64,000 bases of DNA from Caenorhabditis elegans. Its lineage: Eukaryota; Nematoda; Chromadorea; Rhabditida; Rhabditidae. The notes under the pieces are model-generated. The model was not told where the DNA came from. It did not search any database and saw nothing but the letters and a program-made list of their open reading frames with translations. Each line of letters opens with the position of its first letter. Positions within the stretch are counted from its first letter, which is position 1. The stretch is from contig NC_003280.10 of assembly GCF_000002985.6 (NCBI RefSeq), forward strand, positions 8,056,501 through 8,120,500, in the 5' to 3' direction. A program made the translations under genes and the position numbers. Below are positions 49,239 through 59,985 of this stretch, one piece after another.

Positions 49239-50443
49239 CTAGCTATTAATAAAAGTTGTATCAAAATCAAATATTACAAAATCTAGGTAATATATTCTTT
49301 TCAACCATTCTCTTATCTTTTTATCATTTTCTATTTCTTTTTTCACAACATCGTGAGCATCTGAATCATAAGTTGCATGCATTGTTTCTCCTTCCAATGC
49401 TGATTTTTCAATAAATCGTAGCGTTGAATTTGGAACATTGCTTTCTTTGAGTACATTCATCAAATTTGCTAATCCATTTTTCCGATCTTTTGGGTCAACA
49501 GCCAGTTTTATAATTTTATAATCTTTGAGAAACTTTCCAAATTCACAATTCCTGAAAAATTTTAAAATTGAAATGGTATTACTTTCAACACGTACCAGGA
49601 TAACGGAGCAGCATGTTTATCTTCATAAGATGGTCTTATTCTCGAATAATCACTTGAATGTTGAACAAAACGTTCATATTGTTTTTCCAAAAAGCAAGTG
49701 ACATTTCCTTGACAATTATAGCATTGCTTACGATCAGGGTATTTTTGGGCTTCGCTGAAAAACAATTCATTATTTATTATACTGAAACTTTAGTTCAATA
49801 TTTTTCAATCAAAATGATACGTTCTTGTCGTTGTTCAACTTTTATTTAAAAAAAGGATATTTCTGAAACCTACAAAATGCATTTGTTTGAAAAAAATGAA
49901 ATGAATCTAGCAATTGGGTCTCGAATGACTACAATCTTTTTAAATGTATGATGTGCATCACCCATTCTCCATTTCACTTCATTCATTCTTCGATATTCAT
50001 TCTTTTCACCACAAAAACGATGACTCCAAACTTCGAGAATACTTCGATTATTTCTCATAAATTTTCCAGTATCATAAAGAACACATGCAACACCTGACAT
50101 CAATGTAGACATTGATTTCTTGATACGACAAATTGAAATATTGTATTTGGGAGCTATCTGAAAGTTTTAATAATTATAAAGATTTTTCAACATTGTCTAG
50201 AAATCTTACAGCATATTCTCTATCGAAATTGATAAATGGTGGTATTAACGATTTTCCAGAAAGTTTTGCTTCTTCTTGTAATCTATCTAATTGAGTTTTT
50301 GTATTTTCTTTTATAAGTTGATAAAATCGAGAATAAGTATGCGTTTTTACTGTTTTTATCCAAGAATTTGATGTGAATAAGTAGTATGTTGAATATGAAA
50401 TTGCAGTTAATAGACAACAAGAAATTATAAACCATTTCAACAT
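49239..50443 (-). CDS. Golgi-type carbohydrate sulfotransferase family protein
   Basis: Four minus-strand exons (50210-50443, 49874-50157, 49596-49754, 49239-49551) give about 329 residues. The start MLKWFIISCCLLTAISYSTYYLF is a signal anchor, giving a type II membrane topology with a lumenal catalytic part. The segment IAPKYNISICRIKKSMSTLM fits a 5'-phosphosulfate-binding loop of the Sulfotransfer_2 type, and VVIRDPIARFISFFSNKC is the typical 3'-phosphate-binding RDPxxRxxSxF motif of PAPS-dependent enzymes. A Cys-rich insert (RKQCYNCQGNVTCFLEKQ) and KHAAPLSWNCEF follow. Such nematode proteins transfer sulfate to glycans; the acceptor cannot be told from sequence. An upstream in-frame ATG at 50518 would add 25 residues before the membrane anchor; the shorter start was preferred. 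Confidence 0.8.
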
Positions 50444-51151
50444 TTTTACAGGAAAATTGAAATAACAATGAAAATGGGAAATAAAAAATCTGCGAGAATG
50501 AGACACCCACGTTTCCATTCAATGTTAGTTCAATATTAATCCATTTTAATCTCTACCGGGTAACTTTAAAAGAGTACAGATCTATATCAAATGAACATAA
50601 ACTAAATACAATTGAACTATACCCTCGTAAATTGATTTAAATCGTTATTAAAAAGATTTAGGACCTTTTCTTACTCGAAAAGTGTAAAACGGGCTGCTCA
50701 GCACTCCGGAAAACCGTGTTATCACCAGGGATGGTCTGAGGACTGACAGATTTGAGTATGACATCATTGCCCGGTATCGAACTTTTGAGGTAAGAGCGAG
50801 AGACACTCACGCTAACCATTCGGCCACAAGACGGCGGAATGATGGAATCAATGCAAACATATGTAGCAAATGGACGAGGGAAGAATAGGGGTGGCGATAG
50901 GCCGCAATAAGTCGACTTTCCGAAAGAACCATGATCAACATGGTATACGTGCACATTCACCAATTTTTTTTTGTAATGCAATGTTTATTTGTTTTACAAC
51001 TTATGAAAACAAAGAAAATCAAGACGAGCTCATTCGAAAAACAGCTGTAAGCAAAATTTGAAGCATATCTGAAAACAATAGAGCAAACAGAAGACAATAG
51101 AGCTCACATATTATAAAAATCAGTTGAAAATTAATTGAATTGTCTGAAAAA
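50444..51151. other. divergent intergenic region with tRNA-like relic
   Basis: This separates the minus-strand sulfotransferase from the plus-strand small secreted protein gene, so it should hold promoters for both. It contains a tRNA-like sequence (listed separately) within a less AT-rich block (50690-50950). Confidence 0.45.
50765..50836 (-). pseudogene. tRNA-like sequence (tRNA pseudogene or tRNA-derived repeat)
   Basis: On the minus strand the sequence TGGCCGAATGGTTAGCG resembles a tRNA A box/D arm and, about 40 bases later, AGTTCGATACC resembles a B box/T loop, followed by a GG-containing stem. Spacing is that of a tRNA. The acceptor ends do not pair well and the anticodon stem is poor, so a functional tRNA is unlikely. 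It could be a dead tRNA gene or the head of a tRNA-derived SINE. Confidence 0.45.
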
Positions 51152-52436
51152 ATGATTTGTTGGAATTTCCTATTTCTACAACTTATCTTGTTATTCACCA
51201 TTGTATCATCTGAATCGATTGTTGAAAATGAAGGTACTGAAGTTTTCGAAATCATTTAAATTGCAAAATTAATAAAAACTTCTAGATCAACTCGAAGAAT
51301 TCTTGAAATCGTCAAAAATGTCTCGAGAATCAAAGCAAATGCTCAGAGAGTATCAAAAGGAAGGAGCTCTTCAATGTGAGTTATTTAAATTCAATTTATA
51401 TATCTGATGACACCAACACATATAGCCCAAAAAAGTTCTGACTTTTCAAAGAGCTGCAACTGAGTAGAAGAATTCAAGATGACAGTCCCACAGTATTATC
51501 AATTAGGCTATCATAATCAGAAAACCATTAGGAGCTATCTTTCAAAAAAAATTTTCGGAAATTTTTTCCCGATGTTTTTTGAAATTATTCAGAAATTTCC
51601 GCAACTTTTGTTTTACCATTCATATCTTTGCGCACACATGAGATATAACAAAACGGTCAACTGAGTACCTGTTCATAATGAAAAAGCACTTATTTTTTGA
51701 TTTAAAGATTTTTGATCAGACACCGGGTTTTGGAGTTACAGGCAAAAACATGAAAAATTAGGATTTTTTGAAAATTGGACCAAGCGCACTTCTATCGACT
51801 GTAACTCAGAAACGTGAGGAGATCCAACGTTGCACCAAACTGATGAATTGTAGCTTATAATGTGCACATTATTGTTGTAATACATTACTTTTGTATATCT
51901 CTCATGGTTTCAAAGTTAGCACCGCTCAAAAATTAAAAAGGTAATTTTTGCAAGCGTTTTTGGCACTTTCAACAGATGTAGCGCTACCAATAAGCTATGC
52001 CTGAATCTGAAAATTTCCAGTTTTATTTAACTAACTATCTAATACATCTACGCATACAAAGTTTTTGATTTCATGAGGAAATAAAAAAAATCGAAAAAAA
52101 TTGTTTTTCTCGTTGTCATAGGTCGGAGATTTAAATAACCTGGATGTTGACCGATATGGCTGATATCGTTGGGCTTGTCATTACTAACAGTCCTCTATAC
52201 AACCGCAAAAAAATATCCAAGAAAAAATCAAAACTGGAAAAAAACGACAAAACTTATTAAACGACCTAATATCTATTTCAGTTCCTCTGGATCCATTCAA
52301 CTTTCTAGCTCAACTTCAATCAATGTTTTCTCAACTTCCGAATATCTTCTCTTCAGTTTTCAAATTTCCATTCTTTTTCAGTCCAGCTGATACTCGAATA
52401 AGTGTAGATAAATCACATAAAGATGAAGACTATTAA
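51152..52436 (+). CDS. small secreted protein, unknown function
   Basis: Three exons (51152-51233, 51286-51375, 52282-52436) encode 108 residues. MICWNFLFLQLILLFTIVSS is a clear signal peptide. The mature part is acidic then basic (ENEDQLEEFLKSSKMSRES), followed by a Phe/Pro-rich segment (FPLDPFNFLAQLQSMFSQLP, then FKFPFFFSPAD) and a charged end (DKSHKDEDY). There are no cysteines in the mature part, so it is not a disulphide-rich peptide, and no dibasic neuropeptide pattern repeats. The family is not recognised. The second intron is long (about 900 bases). The stop codon lies about 50 bases from the stop of the convergent leucine-rich-repeat gene. Confidence 0.65.
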
Positions 52437-52485
52437 TTAACAAAATTAACACTTTATTGAAAATTAATTTTATTCACCAATAAAA

Positions 52486-55400
52486 TTATTGACATTGGGT
52501 TTCCATTTTCTGAAGTTCCATGGTCTGAAATTATTTGTTAAATGGTTTCAAAGAAAAAACGATGAAAAAATTACCCGAATATTCTCAATTGCACTTTTCA
52601 CGTTGCTCTCACAACTTGCATTCCGCAGAGAATATCCGAACATTGTTGCACTTGAAATTCTGTCTGAAACTGATAAAAAGTTGAAAACAAACGAGCTCTG
52701 AAGAAAAATAACCATAATCACATCCAATTTTCCTTTTGTAGATATCCACAGAATTGAGAGAAATCGGAGTGGAGTACATAATTTGAGATGCCGTTCTCAT
52801 GAAAGCAACTAATGAATTTGGAATTGATGTCATTGATGATGGTTGTCCCATTCGAAGTCTTTGAAGATTCAAGTTTACAAACAAATCCTCACTGATCCAA
52901 TCCTTATCACTTAATGGATTTCCAACAAGATTTAAATCTATCAAATTGCAAAGAGTTTCCAGTGATAAATTCTGAGCAGATAACAATCCAAGATTGCCAA
53001 GATTCAGAATCTATAATATTTTTTTATTGAAAAATTCGATTGTTCAACTATCGGAAATACCTCCAAATTCTTGAAATTCTTCAAAAAACTCTTATCGTTT
53101 TTCATAATATTTTCCTGACCTCTAATTTCTAGAGCAACAAGCTTTTCCGGTTTTGAAACATCAGGCATTTTATCAAGAATGACTGGAACAGTTGAAGCTT
53201 TTTGGTTGATTTGACATTGCATTGAAAGTTCATTATATGTTCCAATTGTATTTGATGAATTATCTAATGCTTTCAAATCCAATACAATTAAATTATTCAG
53301 ATTTAATAAAAGATTTGAAGGCAGAGAAGCAATCCGATTTCCAGCTAGATTCAAGAACTGAAGCTCCGTGAAATGATCAAATGCTCCAGCAGCAATGGAA
53401 CTTATAGAGTTACATTGAAGAGTTAAAGATATTAATTTTGAGCTTTTTGACAAAAATGGAGATTTGATAGATGTCAGACTGGATTCCGTCAATAGGAAAT
53501 GCTCTAAAGTTGGTAATTCATCAAGTGCAGACATATCGACATTATCGGAAATTGAAGATTGAAATTCCAAAAATTGAATTTGATCTGTTTTAATCCAATT
53601 TGGAATGGAATTCATTTTAACATCGTAAAAACCGATAGATCTCAAATTACGAGTCATTCCTTCAGGCTGAAATGTTCCAATTTAATTTTTAAAAAATGAA
53701 TAAGAAAACTTACAATATCCTCTTTTCCAGTAATCTCGATCACACTCAATGATAAACTTTTCAAACTTGGAATTTTGGAAAGAGTTGCCCAAAACTTTGA
53801 AGTTGGTATGAACCTTGGTGCATATAACTTGGAATCATTTCTAAAAGTGTCACCAAAAAATGTAATGGGATTTCCGAATGCAATATGGATAATTTCAGGG
53901 TGTCTTGCAACAAATTGTTCAAACATTGATTCCATTTCAGACATTGCTGTATCTTTTTTAGTTGGATCAACAACTGGTTTGATGTGTAAGCCTAAATTAT
54001 ATTGGTATTTAACTTTCTATTGAAGTGGAAGTAGTTCTTCTGGATTTTTAGTTCTAGCATTTTTTTGAATAACCTTTGCTGTACTTTATGTAGAAGAGAA
54101 ATATACCTTTAATAACCATACTGTCCAAATATTCTATGGACTTATTGTCCAATGTATACGGAGGTGACAAATCATTTCCGTTACTTGATTGATAAGTTCC
54201 ATAAGTGAATGTTAACGATATTCCCTTAAAAATTATATTTTTTGAAAAGCTACATATATTGTTGTCGATTACATCCATCTTTCCTTTTTCTGTTAAAGGA
54301 ATCGCCCAATCAGAACAGTTAATCTTTCGTTTTGCTCCAATAACTGTACCAGCAAGCCATGATGGAGGTGGACGACGATCTCCACATTCAAAGCGGACTG
54401 AAAATCAAATTTTGGGCAATGTTTGGCCAGACTTGTTTCATGGTCGGGCCTCGGCAGTAGTCCCCTAACCCTCAACCATCTTTTATGAAATTTTTCAAGG
54501 AGTATTAAATGGTCAATATCTTCAATTGGGAAATTGTTTGGAACTTCTCCTATAGTTCTACTTTGAATATTCTAGGAATTCAAACGAATTGTTGAAATTA
54601 CTGAAAAAATTCACATTTTTGAAAAATGTGGCAAGTTATCTACAAAAACTTTTGGAGTATTTTAATTTGATATTCGGGTATTATGGACAATTATAAATTT
54701 TTTAGACTAGGAGTGGGATAGGTGGCAAATTACTGCATAATAGTTGGCTAACAGAGGAGCAGTTTTACTATAGTAACCGCTCTAAGAATCATAAAAATTA
54801 AATGTAAAGTGTTTCTTACAAACATCAACAAAATGTGCACACTGTCGTTCACAGATATTTGGGGCAAACTCGCCAACACTGAAAATATCTGCAAATGAGA
54901 AATAGGTCATTATTCAGCCAATTCTCTCTTTCTCACCAAACAATTGGTTTTTATAGTTATTAGTATTACTCAATGAATAGCAAGGATGTAACATTTTCGA
55001 TCCAGAAGCATCATTAGCTGATGATATTTTAGACATTATTGGAAACTCGAAAGTGCTAAGATCCAAATTTCCAGCAACAGCAGTGTATCTTCCATAGGCG
55101 TCATCGCAAAAGATTACAGGCTTTTTGGCTAGAACGCATGAAATTCTGGAATAATTATATAATCACTATTGAAAACCGAAGATTTTGTGAAGGTCCTATT
55201 ACGGGAGGACTAAATTCTGGTAATGCGTTTTGGGCAACATATTTGACGCGCAAAATATCTCGTAGCGAAAACTACAATAATTCTTCAACTGAGTACTGTA
55301 GCGCTTGTGTATAATGCGAAGAAAACAAAATAAAATTCAATATCGCTGTCACAATTGGTACGGAAATTGGTCTCGAAAAAAATAAACACAAGCGCTACAG

Positions 55401-55621
55401 TAGTCATTTTTAGAGTTACTGTAGTTTTCGCTACGAGATATTTCGCACGTACAATATGTTGTGCAATACGCATTCTCAGAATTTTGTGTTCCCGTTTAAA
55501 AATTATTTGAATCTACATTTATTAATAAAGATTTATAAATTAATGTATTTAGTATAATCTACTGATTGCGAAAAGTTTTGTGTTAAACTTACAAGAGAAA
55601 AAAATAAATTTGGAACTTCAT
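52486..55621 (-). CDS. secreted leucine-rich-repeat protein
   Basis: Nine minus-strand exons (55593-55621, 54937-55145, 54820-54888, 54107-54397, 53714-53991, 53061-53666, 52750-53010, 52575-52697, 52486-52524) give about 634 residues. Splicing the 29-base first exon creates MKFQIYFFLLISCVLAKK, a textbook signal peptide, which supports that exon. A Cys-containing N-terminal domain follows (ICERQCAHFVDVF, RFECGDRRPPPSWL), then leucine-rich repeats such as LISLTLQCNSISSIAAGAFD, LQFLNLAGNRIASLPSNLLL and LCNLIDLNLVGNPLS. No membrane segment is seen near the end, so it is probably secreted. LRR ectodomains bind protein partners; the partner is unknown. The first intron contains a palindromic repeat (55201-55495). 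Confidence 0.8.
55201..55495. repeat. palindromic repeat in LRR gene intron 1
   Basis: The left end ACGGGAGGACTAAATTCTGG with AATATCTCGTAGCGAAAACT is mirrored by AGTTTTCGCTACGAGATATT and the closing CAGAATTTTGTGTTCCCGT. An inner pair (GCGCTTGTG / CACAAGCGC) also matches. It is a typical non-coding nematode palindrome. Confidence 0.85.
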
Positions 55622-56169
55622 ATGCGTTTCGAGTGATTCAAAAAAGGTAATCGTCGATCTCATTTCCATATTATAGTCATACTTTTCAATTTCCGGTTTT
55701 CAGCTTCAGCTCCCCTCCCCCAAAAACTTGTGAAAACGAAAAAATTCAATTTCCTGTATTTAATCTACAATTTTATTGTCGAGAATTACACAAAAAAATG
55801 ACGACCAGTATCGAAAAATCGAGTTATCACAAGTTACCGTACGATATATGAAGGGAGTGCATTCATAGGAAATGCAGAAAAAGAAACGGGATCATAATTC
55901 GACAAAAATGGGTAGGTAGGCGAGGAGAGATCCGAAAAAACATTAAAGGATAAACACAGAGGAAACATGAGGACAAGACCATTGGACAGAAATCCCAGAA
56001 TAATGATAATAAATTTACACACGCAAACACATCGTCGATGTTCTTCAAACGGCAAAAACGGCACTTCGAAAAGCTTTGTTAAATGATTGATAACTGATTC
56101 TAAAACCCAGAAACTTGGTATATAATAATTATTGGTTAAATCCAACTATTCTCACTACTTGCAGAGTGA
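55622..56169. other. region between LRR gene and ire-1
   Basis: Promoter side of the minus-strand LRR gene and 3' flank of ire-1. A 103-codon minus-strand frame at 55834-56145 is Phe/Leu/Pro-rich with no family resemblance and is not called. Confidence 0.4.
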
Positions 56170-58670
56170 TTAATCGGTGTTCGGATTTGATTTCTTTTTG
56201 ATATTCCTCTTATCCAATTTTAGAGGAGTTCGTTGCTCGACAGGTTTTGGTGCTCGTGCCCACACCTCATTTGCCATTTCTTCTTTAATCTTCTTTCTTA
56301 CTCTCTCTTCTTCTTCCACAATTGGATACATTCGAGCACGAACCTTAAATGTTTAATTTATAGAGTTGTCCAAAATTAGAGAGGAATTCTTACATCATCG
56401 GAATAGTATCTTTTGAAGACAGCCTCTCCGGAACAATACTCGGTTGCTTTGTAAACATGAAGTAATAGCTGAAAAATATTAGGATCAAAATAAACAATTT
56501 AAAATTAATAGAAACTCACCCGAGGGAAGCGTGATGTAAAATAATGCAAGAACTGATCTGGAATGTCTCCAAGAGATTGTCTGACATCTTCTGGTAATTC
56601 TCTATAGTGATGCTTCTTGTTACGCATTGCTCTTAGCAAATCTCGAACTGAAAATGATTTGTATGTTCTGAACTTTCTTAAATCTTCCTTCAAAGCATCA
56701 CAAATCTTCTCCCTCCATCCACCGCATACAACTATTCGAGCATCTGTTTCTATTCTTCTCACAACTGGACTATTGTCTTCTTCTTTCTCTACACGATCAG
56801 ATACATCCGAAAAATATGCTAATCGCTTTTCAGATGTCCAGAAAAATGGATGATTCAAGACGGCATCAGCGGTCAATCGGTGCAATGGCTCCACGTTCAG
56901 CATTGAAGAGATCAAGTCATCAGCCAACGACCAATCTGCAAAAACACTGTTATGTGAGTAATTTCCAAAATTCTATTTCTTACCATCCAAATCTGCCAAT
57001 TTATTCAATGTGTATTCTCCATTTACAATATTTGCTTGTCTGTGCAATGATTTTCCAAAAGGATGAGTACCCGAGGTTAACACATAATAGAAAATACATC
57101 CAAGTGAGAAGATATCAACTGGATAAGAAGTACTTGCAGAAATAAGAACTTCTGGAGCAATCCAGCCATCGGTTCCTGCTAATCCAGACGCAATACCTCT
57201 TGAAATTGAATTCTTTCCAGGTTGAACCCTTTTACAAAGACCAAAATCTGAGATGACTGCTCTCATTTCTCCTCGCTGACTAGCCATTGTAATTAGAACA
57301 TTTTGTGGCTTCATATCTCGATGCACAATTTTTGAAGCATGAAGATGTGCCAATCCATCGGTTGCCTGTTTCATAATGTCTCGTAGAGCAATTGTAACAT
57401 TTTGTTGAACCTCTTTCTGCTCAACATAATCATTCAAAGAAGCTATGCAAAGTTCGAGTGCCAAATATCGAAATTGACTGTCTGATTCCATACAAAAGTA
57501 TCTGATAACGTGTGGATGTGTATCACTTTCTCGTAATAAATCCGCTTCTCTGTGAGCAAACTTCACGAATTCTGAAACTACTCTCTTTACAGCAACTTCT
57601 CTTCCATCAAAAGTTCCTCTATAAACCACAGTTCCTTCACATCCTGTTCCAAGAATATCTGATGGACTATACATCAACTTGCTACCAACTGCCATCCAAC
57701 CCTCGGGAATTTCAATTTTTCTATTCGCCCATCCAAAGCTTCCACGATTCGATTGTTTTGATGTCTGAGCACTTCTAGATTCTCCGGGATTGTTTACAAT
57801 TTCGAAGGAATCCATTCTTGACGTCGACTTCTGTTGATCCCATTGTCTTCCACATTGCCAAATTACAGTTAATAGTAATGCAAACATCGTAACCAGTGTA
57901 GCATAGAATGGAATAGGATGATTATTGAGTAGAAGCAGAATGAAAGATGTGTCCTCATGCTTCTGTGGCTCAACAGGTCCCAGAAGTTGTGGTGGAGGCC
58001 GTTCAATTGTAGATCCAATTGCCTTATGAGGTCCAGGAACTGGATATCTTGTCGGAATAATCGTTGCCATCGTCATCATTGGTCGATCATGATATCCTGC
58101 AAAAAATTAGTGAAATATTATATCACACTTCCCCTCTTTCTTCCGTCATTCCTCAATTCACCCATCACCTTGAAACTCTCGAACAGTGAAAGAATTTCGA
58201 CAAAAAGAGAGAAAAGGTGGGAGGAGAAGTTAGGAACAAAAGAGAGATAGAAGCACATACAAACGAAAAATTCCGCTGCTCTTCGCACTCTCTTTTTTTC
58301 TCGCGGTGAGTGCGAAATTTTGCAGAATGAGATTTGAGAGCTCACCTAATAATAAGTATTCTCCATCCGAAGTTTTATGAGTAATTGATGGAGGAATATT
58401 TCGAATTATTGGTCTCCGTGGTGGCAAGTACTCTTCTTTTTCCATTTCTGTAAGTGCAATTGGAGCTGGACCTTCTAGAAGTGGTGGACCAAGAAGTTTT
58501 GGAGAATATGTAATGGTTTGGTGATCGACTAGAGCTTCGATAGCATAAAGTCCAAATGAAGATTCTCCAACGAATAAAGCTGGGAAGAATTGATTCGTGA
58601 GGGATGTTGTTTGAGGATCTGCAGCATTGACACCCAAAACTGTTGGCCATTGATCCACGGTGAAGATATT
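56170..58670 (-). CDS. ire-1: IRE1 unfolded-protein-response kinase/endoribonuclease (partial: N-terminal lumenal exons not in the readable region)
   Basis: Five minus-strand exons (58346-58670, 56984-58096, 56520-56935, 56394-56468, 56170-56343) give about 701 residues ending in a basic tail. They encode the end of the lumenal domain (FPALFVGESSFGLYAIEALV, LLGPPLLEGP), a membrane segment (FYATLVTMFALLLTVIWQCG), the kinase domain (LGTGCEGTVVYRG, VAVKRV, IVHRDMKPQNVL, ISDFGLCKR, GTDGWIAPEVL) and the KEN ribonuclease domain (YRELPEDVRQSLGDIPDQFL, RFPRLLLHVYK). IRE1 senses unfolded proteins in the ER and splices XBP1 mRNA. The first exon here begins at an acceptor (TTTTCTCAG), so more coding sequence must lie upstream: roughly the first half of the lumenal domain is missing. 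I could not find it on the minus strand up to 64000. Confidence 0.95.
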
Positions 58671-59985
58671 CTGAGAAAAAAGAGCATAGATGAATGTATT
58701 TCTGATCAGTGACAAATTCTTTGCGATATTATGATATTTCCCACACTAAATGTCAATCTTTTGTCATCCCTTTTAACCTACAAACATTTACAAAAAAAAT
58801 AAAAAGAGGGAAGAGAGAAATCAGAAGCTCAACGAGCCTCCTCGGGGCGTCATCAACCACCACCTCAGCTGTGTCCAACTGTTGCGTCTTCCTGTCGGCT
58901 CTCGAATACCTCTGGTTAGTCCGTGGATCGCCTCTCACACATTCAACACATACATATACACACACAGATAGAAAAAGATACATGGATGAGATGTGCAGGA
59001 GTGGACGTGTCGATGGTGGTGTCCTGCCTCCATCGGTCGAAGAGCCAAGCTTCCAGAATGAAGAAAAGAGCTTGAAACGTAAAATATGATGAATTACGTT
59101 TATGATTTCTTCCCTCTCAATCTACCTTCATTTCATTTTTCTTTGTTTATTACTTTAGTGTGAAATCTTTTAAATAATATTATAAAAAATTAGAATACCT
59201 TTTAACTTTGGTAATGTTTTAGATATAAACTATATTTCATTTACACCTTAACAAAAAAGAAAATCATTAGTCAAAAACTTCGACATTACAGTACCATCAT
59301 TACCTAAGCTTGATCTTCTGATTCCACCTAGACACCAGTGATCAGAAGCGAAACCCCATTATGTTTTTCTTAACATTTTCATTTTGAAGACTTCTTTACT
59401 ACCAGTGTGATGAGATCTTTGATATAAATAATTAGAATTCTATAAATTCTTGGTATTTCTACCGTACACTCTATTTAGAGCCTACAAAAAATAATGATAC
59501 TTGAAAATCAAACTTAACACCAATGTTATTATATCTTCACAATAATGTTCTAAGTTCATTTTTACAGTTTCCGGATTACTGTAGTTGGAATATAATATAC
59601 TGAATAATAAGAAATGTACCAATATATTGTTTACAATATTTTTGTGAGAACTGAAAATTGAATTTTTTTTTTAATTTAAAAATTTCTATATCATTTCAAG
59701 AGAATGATAAAGTATGACTTATTATTAATATTAAAAAACGCATTTCCACCACTGTTCCCTTCGAATCTTTCATTTGCTTTTTGTTTCTCTCTTTTTCATT
59801 CCTCTATTATATCATCACAAGCATTGCACTCAGAAGCCATTTATCACAATATCTCATGTGTGTATGTGTGTGTGTGTCAGAAGAGACTCCTCGCCCAATT
59901 GAATCAAATCAAATTGCAATTAGTCTTTTTCTTTATCATTCAAATGACATGCTAATTTTTTCAGACAAAACGTGCCAATGGGAGC
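58671..59985. other. 5' region between ire-1 exon and unc-105
   Basis: No exon is called. A plus-strand open frame around 58980-59089 (MDEMCRSGRVDGGVLPPSVE...) ends near a donor-like site but does not join unc-105 in phase. A TG-rich microsatellite lies at 59857-59878. On the minus strand this is expected to be ire-1 intron; on the plus strand it is the promoter of the long unc-105 form. Confidence 0.4.
59857..59878. repeat. TG-rich microsatellite
   Basis: A short interrupted TG repeat is visible directly, just upstream of the first unc-105 coding exon. Confidence 0.8.

Noticed and set aside
55834-56145. Minus-strand 103-codon frame between the LRR gene and ire-1
   Set aside because: Low-complexity hydrophobic sequence with no start context, no acceptors that join it, and no homology I recognise.
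58980-59089. Plus-strand frame MDEMCRSGRVDGGV... as unc-105 exon 1
   Set aside because: Its donor leaves a phase that puts the 59965 exon out of frame with a quick stop, so it is more likely non-coding.
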